Source: Arabidopsis thaliana | Taxonomy: Eukaryota > Streptophyta > Magnoliopsida > Brassicales > Brassicaceae | Reading direction: 5' to 3' | Length of the DNA stretch: 64,000 nt | Assembly: GCF_000001735.4 (NCBI RefSeq) | Contig: NC_003076.8 | Span: 2,790,001-2,854,000, forward strand | Shown here: positions 55,824 to 64,000 of the stretch, piece after piece | Position numbering within the stretch: the first letter of the stretch is position 1 | Layout of the letters: the number at the start of each line of letters is the position of its first letter | Made by a program: the position numbers and the translations under genes | Notes under the pieces: model-generated | The model's database searches: none | What the model was told of the DNA's origin: nothing | Seen by the model: only the letters and a program-made list of their open reading frames with translations

Positions 55824-57415
55824 TCACTCCGATTTTCCAAGGTCTTCAGGAGCTGCTGCCACTTGAGGAGAAGGATGATAGTCCAGGGGGAAAAAGCACA
55901 TCTTGCACTGTTTATCAACCCAGCTGTTCTCAAACGTGCACCTATCACAGAACCAGCGACTGCCTGGTTCATTCTCGTAACCATCAGCCTTCACTTCAGG
56001 CTTACCATCTTCCAGTTCCTTGATGAATCCATCGAAGTGGTTACCAGTGCATGTTGTACTGATTTCCAACTTGTGCTTATAGTTAGTGAAATCTTCAGGT
56101 GAGAGGGCTAGATGTATCAACTCATCAAGCTTCCCTTCGTGCATACAAAGCATTGTGCTCGCCAGAGCTCGGAGGTGTTTCAGGTACTGCTTCTTCGTGC
56201 TTTCGTACTCGATTATAGAGTAATCAAATACGCAACTCCATTTCAGTACCTGCCTGCACTGAACACTAAGCATCCCTGCTTCTCTTACTGTCCTAATGTC
56301 CAGCTCGGTCGCTCCGCAGTTCTCGATCAGTTTCGGAATGATTTTTTCCTCTAAGGCTCTCAGCTTGGACTTAGCCTTCTTCAATGCTTCATGACCTGCC
56401 TCCCACAGATTCAGGTGGAGAATCTGTGAGAATTCAACGGTAGAAGGACCCGCAGCTGGAACAGCGACTGGAGAACAATTCCAGTTCCCCTGATGCTGTT
56501 CCTCCGTGCGCAAGCAGATCCAACAGAAGTTATTACTGATGATGCATAACAGTCAAGAAAACATAGTAATGAGTTTAAAGATATAATATTTTGCACATGT
56601 TTTAAAGCTCAGAAAGAAACAAACCTGCAGATACAATTAATGAGTCTGTAATTAGGATCACCATTCTGCTGCACAGGAATCTTGCACTTGGGACAACTTT
56701 TGGTGTTTGTATGGATCCAAGAAATGCTTCTTGACTGATCCAACAGGTACGTCCACCAAATTGATGCCTTTTTGCAAGACACCGGACGGTGTGACTCGAG
56801 CCCGCATGTCCAACAGAAGGTATGGCCGCACAAACAGACCACACTGATGACATTATCTTCATTACCATCCTCCTGAAGCTCGACGGCGTATTCACAACCC
56901 GAAGCAGGACACCATTTGATCGTTGCCTTGTGGCACTCCATGAAGGATTCGAGAATATAATTCTCGTACATCTCCTTCACTGGCTCTGTGAGTTGCTCGA
57001 TCGTATCGGGTCCAACAGAGGCGACACAGTCTTGGCTAAGGCAAGAGATGAGTCCTCTCTGCTCCTTGTTCTTCTTCAGAGCATCGCTGAGATATTCACT
57101 CCAGCAAGTTGTTGAAAACTTGTGTGAGCAAAAGGGCGTGGAGACTAAGTAATCTCCATCACCCGTCTCACGATCAGCTGAAGAAGAGTTGGAATTGAGA
57201 ACTCGAGCCAACCCTAACTTCGCCAGAAACTTCTCCTTGTTGTCACCAAGAAGATCTGAAGCCTTAAACGAGTTCCATCCGAGACGAATTAGGATGACGG
57301 TTGCATCCGATTTTGACACCAAGAAGACTTCCGAGATCTGTTCAATTTCTTTCATCATCTTCTCACGGACTTGTGTTTTCGCAAGCACAGAGTATTTCTG
57401 ACCATCGGCTTCCAT
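55824..57415 (-). CDS. ARI16: Ariadne-type RBR protein ARI16 with degenerate catalytic features
   Basis: Two minus-strand exons, 57415-56625 and 56535-55824, give 500 residues. RBR proteins take ubiquitin from an E2 through a RING2 cysteine. RING1 keeps CSHKFSTTCW but lacks the first CxxC pair normally some 15-20 residues before it. The IBR region is present (KWCPASGCEY, CLCGHTFCWTC). RING2 reads CPKCKIPVQQNGDPNYRLINC, then NNFCWIC; where active members have GGC with the catalytic Cys, this has NGD-P. The C-terminal ariadne helices follow (LNLWEAGHEALKKAKSKLRALEEK). The protein ends with a RanBP2-type zinc finger, WFCDRC, then CKMC. Ligase activity is therefore doubtful. The symbol is from memory of the locus and agrees with the architecture. 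Confidence 0.88.
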
Positions 57416-58751
57416 GACTGCAGAACATAAAGATTCAGTTTTAAACCTAAAAGTTAACGAAAGAAGATAAAGAATGGATAAATTTTGTTAATCGATGGAC
57501 GGGATTTTGTAGTTTTACTTACCTGCGGATTGAACGGGAAGAGTAAGGTTTACGGTAGCTTAGGGATCAAGGTAACAAAATCAACACAAGAAAGAAAACT
57601 CTGGTGATGAGTACATGAGAGACTACAAGCCAGCAACAAGTATTTATATACAAAATTGAAAAATATTACCTCATAAAGAATCAAGGAAAATATACAGCTA
57701 TTATAGTAATCTAGATACTCTATATATTTTTCATTAATTTTCTGATTAAATTTAGTGAACAAACATGTTTTTTAGCAATTTGAAATAAGAACTTATTAAC
57801 TTTTATTGAATAAAAGATAAGGTGAATCCAATTCAGTCAAACTATATTTTTCCTATTGACGCGTGTCATAAAAATTAAATTGTTATTAATATGAATAGAT
57901 TTGTTTCCTATAATTACAATACGACATCGTTTCCTGTAACAACAATACGACGTTGTTTTGTCGTAACGATGAAACTAAATTCCAAATTTCAAAGTTTCGT
58001 TGTTATTACCAAACGACGTCGTTTTGTTGTTAGAGAAAACAATGTTATTTTCACTTAATGGATATGTTAACAAAAACTTAAGTTTGTTATAATGAGATCT
58101 GTTAACTCACTTAGTGTCATAGATCAACGAAAGTTTGATATTTATTTAAAAAGTCAACGTAACTTTAATATTTATTTCGTTTCGTCGAACGCTGAAGATT
58201 TAAATCAACGTTTTTAATAAATTAGGAATTTTAATGACATTCCAAAAGTTTTTTTTTAATTGCAAAATAGGCCTCCAGTTTTTAATATTTTCAAATTTAC
58301 CTTATTTTTATAAAACTATCTAAAACCAAATGGATGTCCAAAGCTGATTGCATTGAACAACATAAATGGGACAAATGTGAAAAAGTCCCACATGAAAAAA
58401 AAAAAAAAAAGTCTAAAATATAAGTGAGGCTGTGTCTAGGCCCAAAATATTAGAACCTAAGTATACTAGAAAATCAGAACTGGACTCAAATTTGAGCCTA
58501 GATAATTAGATAGTAGGCTTTATAACCTATCTTTTTGGCTCATAAGTATTTTGAAATTTGTGGTCGAGTTAACCAACACACACAATCAACAACGTAGTCT
58601 TTTGTTTCCAGCTTCCTTATCCTTGATATGACCTTTGTGTCTCAGAGAGTCAATTTTATACAATGATATTCCAATAAAGGATACAAAGTGACACTCCCCA
58701 TTTGTCTTTCATACGGAAGCGAATTAATCTCCAGAGCAAAACAAACAGAGA
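57416..58751. other. Intergenic region between ARI16 and NDC1
   Basis: The ARI16 leader and promoter are at the left; a probable leader intron donor lies just above the start codon. The middle is AT-rich, with a cluster of ACGACGTCGT-like palindromes (57921-58024) and a poly-A run at about 58396-58410. The right end is the NDC1 3' UTR. No gene is seen. Confidence 0.45.
57921..58024. repeat. Cluster of AAACGACGTCGTTT-like palindromes
   Basis: Variants occur at 57921-57932 (acgacatcgttt), 57947-57960 (acgacgttgttttg) and 58011-58024 (aaacgacgtcgttt, a perfect 14-nt palindrome). A related aaacggcatcgttt lies at 163-176. The ACGT core could bind bZIP factors, or the motif may be a common plant repeat. 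Confidence 0.6.
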
Positions 58752-61323
58752 TCAAGAACCAGACAAAACCTTGGTTAGATTGCTCTGAAGTAAAGCAATT
58801 GAATCAACAGCAGATTTAGCAAACCAACTGATTCTGACCATAAACCGGTGTTCATCAGTTGGTAGTCTAATCAAATACGCCAGTTTTCTCGCTGCGTGAC
58901 CAATTGGACCTTCAAGTGTAAGCCCTTCAATGAAACTTGGCGATATAGCAGCATCATATCTTCCAAGAGTCATCATCTCACCTAGGTTCTGAAACCTGCA
59001 AACAAGATTAAACAGAGCTTAAACTTCTGTTTTCAATACACAGATCAGTAAAAAGTCTATTAGTTTTACCTGAATGGTAATAAAGGTCGGTTATTTATAG
59101 CTGCCCATATATTCCAGCCAGTAAAGTCTGCTTCTTGAAAAGCAACCTGAAATTTTTGATTGCCGTGTCACTCTGATTAAGTTATAGAACATGAATGTGT
59201 TCATATTTTGTAGCCTTTTTTCTCACCTGAGCTGTTGTAGGAAGAATCTTTCCGTTTGAGTCTCTTAGAGAAGACGAATCACCTAATGCAAATATCCGTG
59301 GATGTCCTTTAACACGGAGTGTCTCGTCTGTTTCCGCTTGTCCTCTAGCATTCAAAGGAAGGACATTGGGACCCGAGGGTTCTAATTTAGTAAGCAAAGG
59401 CTTAGCACCAACTGTCCATAACACTATATCCGCTTCAATAATTTGACTCTCTAATCCTCTTTCTGCAGGTTGAAGCTCTAAAAAATATCCTTCATCTTCT
59501 TCTAGGTTGCTTGCTCTCTTTATGGATTGAACAAGATAACCTAAGAGTAATTGGACTTTTCTCGACGTAAGGACCTAACCACAATCCAAAAGAACACTAT
59601 TACCATCTTTTACTCTGTCTAGTCAAATGGAGGATGCAATTGGAATGAAAGTACCTTCATAGCCGCTTCTCTGTTCCCATCAGGGGCTGATGTTAGTATA
59701 TTCTTTGATACGTTAATGGACTGCACTATTCCACGATCTTGCAGTCTCTCTGATATGGTAGCAGCCAACTCTACTCCTGCATAACCGCAGCCAACAACAG
59801 CTACTTTTATGGCAGATCCGTCTTTAAAATTCTTCCTCTCCAATTTACTCAGCTTTTCGTTAACCCTCTGCAATAGCATAGTGGAAGTCACGATTTAGTC
59901 AAAAAGGAGTGTATTTTAGAGGGTTAACGAAAAGCTGAACACTCAGTACATAGTGGAAGTCACAATTGCAAATCAGTTTCTGTATTTCATAAACCAATAA
60001 AAAAACAAACTGAACACTCTTAAATCTTACAATGGCATCTTCAAGAGTGTAGAATGGGAAAGCCAACTCCATTGCACCGGGAACAACATCGAGTTTAGAT
60101 TCAGCGCCAAGAGCAAGAACCAACCTGGCTGTAGAAAAGAAAGAAAATGAGTCCAAATCTCTGAGTTAAATGTATGGTTTTATTGTACCACACACTATTA
60201 GAGTCTGTAGACAAGAGAAATGAGATAGATTGCATTGAGTTTTATGGGGCTTATGTAAACATAGTACCAATCGTATTCGATTTTAAAACCGCTTTCGAGC
60301 AAGACGGTTCCTCCAGTAACAGAAATCTCAGACCCATTAACTCCTAAATGGTCACAAGGAAGCAATGTTTTCACTCTATCTCGGAGAAATTGGATCCCCG
60401 TGTTTGTAAGCAAATCCGAGAAACGGGGAGCAATCTCCCACACATCAACTTCTGCAGATCAAAAGATTATGACACTAAATAACCACATAATAGTATCAAA
60501 AGACTAGTAGAGCATAAAGAAACTAACTTTACCTCCAGAGAGTAGTTCATACAACATGGGCTTGAACACAAAACGTTCGGATTGGTCAACCAAAACCACC
60601 TGATCAATACAAGAACATTAAAAAGTATTCAGAACAACAAGTATCTTGCAAACAGATTGCTATTAACTAGTAGAAACATCACCTGAGGCTTTTTGTCTTC
60701 AGGCCAAACAAGAGATTCTAATCTCAAAGCTGTGTACAATCCTCCAAAGCCACCACCTAGAATGCACACCCTTGGCCTCTGTAAAGAGAGAGCATATACA
60801 TGATTAAGTTACGGGATCAGCAATTGAACTTTTTCTATCTCATACATCGTTCTAGAGAATTACGAACCTTGTTATCAGGCCATGAGTAAGTCCTTGGAGC
60901 TGTTTCATTATCAGAAATCTCTGTGGTGCCACTGTTGTTTGTCACTGCTCTCGAAAGATACAACATAGGGGAGTTTCTCGTTGAGTTCCAACGAGAAGAG
61001 AGATTGAATCCGGAAGTTCTTGAGGCTAATGAAGCTTTACTAGTCAGTCTCGTTGCCCCATCTGAAACACATTGAGACAATAACACCAAAAGTTTCAATC
61101 TTCATCTAGAATATCATCTTTACTAATCAAGCTTTCAAAAGTTTCACACTTGGATCTAAATTTTACTAATTGTCCGGAAAACCCCAATCGGAAATTGGAT
61201 TCGACGATTTAGAGTAGAACAGAGACAAGAATCGACTTGAACAATATAACGAAACTGGGTTGGGGAGAAGAATAACGTACAAGAGAAGGGTATGAGAGAA
61301 GATACAGAGGAGAGAACGGCCAT
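58752..61323 (-). CDS. NDC1: Type II NAD(P)H dehydrogenase C1
   Basis: Ten minus-strand exons: 61323-61281, 61061-60868, 60778-60683, 60599-60533, 60451-60268, 60124-60031, 59870-59655, 59574-59227, 59146-59070, 58995-58752, giving 520 residues. A transit peptide of about 60-75 residues (S-, T- and R-rich) precedes a first dinucleotide fold with GGGFGGL (87-93) for FAD. A second fold carries VVGCGYAGVELA (250-261) for NAD(P)H. LVLALGAE, ALGDSSS and the C-terminal membrane-associating region follow. The enzyme passes electrons from NAD(P)H to quinones in plastoglobules and thylakoids and is needed for phylloquinone and plastoquinone redox balance; a mitochondrial pool has also been reported (both from memory). 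No EF hand is present, unlike NDB types. All key glycines are intact. Confidence 0.94.
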
Positions 61324-63065
61324 TGCTGACTTTATATATCGCCGGAATGTTTGCCGGAGATGGAAGTGATATTTTTTGAGGCGTCTCGTTTCTTATGGAT
61401 GTTTTGGGTTCCACGCTCTCTACAATTTGGACAAACGTTTGGTCTGACGGACTTATGATAAAAGGACAAAACGCTTCCACTGCCAAACAGACGCGGTTGA
61501 GACTAGCGTGCGATTGTCGAAAAATGCGATGCGGTTAAATAAATATTTACATAGCGGTAAAAATCACAAATATTTCATGATTCTGTTAACCACAACTATA
61601 TTGTAAAATTTATGCGCCAAAATTTGGACTTTTTCGCTTCCCATTTTTCTCTAGGCACTGAAAAAGTCACAACTGATGTGAGTTCTAGCGATATCAAATT
61701 CTAGATTTTTGCAAAGATCATCTATGATATAATACAGTGGTGAATTTGAAAGATCAGATTCGCTTGCTTTTAATCTGTTTTAGTGGGAATCTCAACAGTT
61801 TTTATTTATCCAAAAAACTGAAAAACTGCAGAAGAAAAAGAACAATCTACACTTTTCAGAAAACGAGTGGTTGGTGTTAGTGGCAAAGAAGAGAACTATC
61901 ACTAAAATCACTTACATCAGTTACCAAAAAAAGTAAAATAGATTAAGAAAGTAAATGAAACCCAGAAAATAAAAAAACAGTCCAAACAAAAATCTGAAAC
62001 GGAAGCTCAGAGAGACAAGGATGAGATTTTTCTCTTCCTTTGATAAATCCCAATACCTAATTCCCAAATTCCCTTACTTTTAGGCGCCGAAAGATAGAGA
62101 GAAACATAGATACGCATTGGTTTTTTCTTTTTTGAAGATTCTCGCTTCTTACTACATGTGTATCAATCGATCTCTACCCAGATTCTCCGGAGGTACTTAT
62201 TATTGATTCGTTTTAGCTCAAAGTTCGTTTAATTTCTGTCAAAAATTTGGCATGCGTTTGATCTTGCTTCTTACAATGACAGATCTTTTTCTTCCTTCTT
62301 TTGCTTTGTTCTGTAAAGTTAGATCAATCATGTTTTAGTTTTCTGTTTTGAGTTTATCATGTTTTAAGGCAGTGTAACTCATGAATGAGAGCAACCCTTT
62401 TGTGAAAGTGACGATTTTGTTGTCTTATGAGTTTTAAAAGTCTTTAATTTATTCATCAGTGGGAGTTTGGTGGAATCCTTGTTTGAAGCTTTTTAATTGA
62501 GTTAATGGTGTCTTCTTCTACATTATTGATATCTTTTCCGTTACAATCTACTAATAAAAATGTAATTTTTTTGATTCGCAGACATCTTTTCTTTGTGATG
62601 TCTTGAAAGCTTTTTTAGTGGTTATTCTCATGATCTGATAGGTTGGTTTGATCTTATTAATTTATATATTGTTGTTACGTCTTATTCGCTTCTTGTTAGA
62701 CATTTCTTCTTACTTGTGTGATGCAGAAAGACTCTTTGATGCTTCTTTAAGCTTGACTCTTTTTCTTGTCTATCTTTTGCTTCCCCTGTTTTCTTGTGTT
62801 TTCTCTTCAATAACGGTTTTGAGATTATGCTGAACCTGGTGGTTTCGTATGTTTTTTAAATGCAGGAGCTTTGAGTCTTGTCGTATAGATGCAGTGAAGG
62901 TCCTTTGTTAGATGGGAAAACTTGTTCTTGAGTTGTCAAAAGGTATTTTCTATGTTTTTGGAGTAGAACTGTTTACAAGGAAGCAGCCAATATGGAGTTT
63001 GATTTTGGAGAAATGTTTTTAGTGTTGTTGTGAAGAAATATCAGTTTTGATTGTTTTTGGATTTG
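61324..63065 (+). other. Divergent promoter region and leader of the RING-CH gene
   Basis: The left part is the NDC1 promoter. The right part, from about 62100, looks like a transcribed leader for the plus-strand gene. A donor GAG|GTACTT at 62193 and acceptors TGCAG ending at 62726 and 62865 suggest one or two leader introns. The TTG-initiated extension from 63051 is not a likely start. Confidence 0.45.
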
Positions 63066-63962
63066 ATGGGTAAAGAGAATCAGTTGGAGACTACCGATTG
63101 TGGAGTCAGTGATCACGGTTCTCCACCTATCAAGAATGAAGAACATGAGGCACCACGTTACAGTTCAGACAAAGACACGGGTTTACCAACTTGCCGTGTA
63201 TGCCAGTGTGCAGAATCTGATAGAAGAGGAGATGCTGCTTTAGGGTTTTTGGGAATTACTCCTCCGGTTTCAGAACCTCGTAGAAGCAATGCGGGTGAAG
63301 AAACCGTTGATCAGAGAAGCTCGGTTGTCAAATCTAGCGGATTCATCGAACTGATAAGTCCTGATGGAGAAGTTTTTGTTTGTGCAAACGACGATATAGA
63401 AATGGGAGCGTGGCAGCATCGAGATAAGTTGCTAGAACTTGGATGTTCTTGCAAGAATGATCTCGCTTTGGTACACTATGCTTGTGCATTGAAATGGTTT
63501 GTCAACCACGGATCAACTGTTTGTGAGATATGCGGAAAAACCACGGAGAATATAAGAACAGTTGATTTCAACAAAGTGGTTATCGCCTTAAAAGATTACG
63601 CAGCGCTAAGAGAAAGAACAGCGGATGGAGATCCAAATCCTGTAGTGGTTAACAACAACACCAGTTCGTCAGGGATTGATCCTGATGCAGTTGCAGCCAT
63701 TCGAAGGCAACGACTTAGTGAGATATCGTTATGGTTTGGTCCTCATTGTTCAACCAACAACAACAATAGTAGTAATTCCGCTGCTGCAGGGACGGCTTCT
63801 TCTCAGGTTACATCTGAACAACCTGTGGGTATAGTAAACTTTGATATCTTGCCTATGGAAAGCCGTGCGACTAAATGGGCGGTGGAAGGTACCGGAATAC
63901 TACTTGCAACCGGATTACTCACAGTTACTTTGGCTTGGCTCATTGCTCCTCGTGTCGGAAAG
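63066..63962 (+). CDS. RING-CH (RINGv) membrane protein, first coding exon, cut by the window edge
   Basis: The ATG at 63066 (MGKENQLETT) opens 299 codons ending at a good donor, AAG|GTATGT, at 63962; the rest lies outside the window. The C4HC3 zinc ligands are C43, C46, C127, C129, H137, C140, C153 and C156, with WF after the histidine half. The gap of 80 residues between the second and third cysteines is far longer than the usual 10-45. A hydrophobic segment near the end of the exon (GILLATGLLTVTLAWLIA, about 274-291) is membrane-spanning. RING-CH proteins are usually membrane-bound E3 ubiquitin ligases; the target is unknown. Met1 is preferred over the upstream in-frame TTG. Confidence 0.82.
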
Positions 63963-64000
63963 GTATGTATGTAAATTGATCACACTTTGATTGTCTCATA

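Overview
This is plant nuclear DNA: intron-dense genes with GT-AG junctions, AT-rich introns and intergenic DNA, plastid and mitochondrial transit peptides, flavonol synthase and MIR166 hairpins. Gene content and order match my recollection of the top arm of Arabidopsis thaliana chromosome 5 (about At5g08610 to At5g08750). No database was consulted; symbols come from memory plus the sequence. Exon coordinates were read by hand from splice signals, and summed exon lengths were checked for an intact frame. The one gene that fails this check is reported as frameshifted.

Layout. 0.3-7.5 kb: a tandem pair of DEAD-box RNA helicases (RH26/PDE340, RH25/STRS2) with identical exon structure but very different N-termini. 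8.6-12.1 kb (minus): a DDT/WHIM-type chromatin-remodelling subunit. 14.0-15.2 kb: flavonol synthase FLS1. 16.5-23.2 kb (minus): the 22-exon chloroplast LepA/EF4 translation GTPase. 24.5-27.8 kb: PSI3, a DUF3475/DUF668 protein. 28.4-38.4 kb: three genes for the mitochondrial ATP synthase beta subunit, the first two head to head and the third tandem to the second. 39.1-39.5 kb: a possible broken coding remnant. 40.0-44.5 kb: a five-RRM protein of the Mrd1/RBM19 type whose last RRM is frameshifted. 44.9-47.9 kb (minus): an RCC1-repeat protein. 48.6-50.8 kb: two MIR166 genes (c and d) on a duplicated segment of about 2 kb. 51.5-55.3 kb (minus): HCF145, a plastid RNA-binding protein. 55.8-57.4 kb (minus): ARI16, an ariadne-type RBR protein with degenerate catalytic features. 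58.8-61.3 kb (minus): the type II NAD(P)H dehydrogenase NDC1. 63.1 kb to the edge: a RING-CH membrane protein cut by the window.

The genes are independent eukaryotic transcription units, not operons. Many serve organelles: ATP synthase beta in mitochondria; LepA, HCF145 and NDC1 in plastids. Several of these, and the DDT and RH25 genes, have TGGGCY site II elements upstream. Local duplication shaped the window: the helicase pair, the ATP synthase triplet, the MIR166 pair, and smaller non-coding repeats.

I found no sign of an undescribed multi-gene system. The most interesting observations are the start-codon shift and loss of a repeat-rich N-terminus between the helicase duplicates, the mosaic similarity among the ATP synthase copies, an intron-split start codon plus terminal frameshift in the RRM gene, the missing catalytic residues in ARI16, the conserved block downstream of both MIR166 genes, and an expanded RING-CH loop in the last gene.
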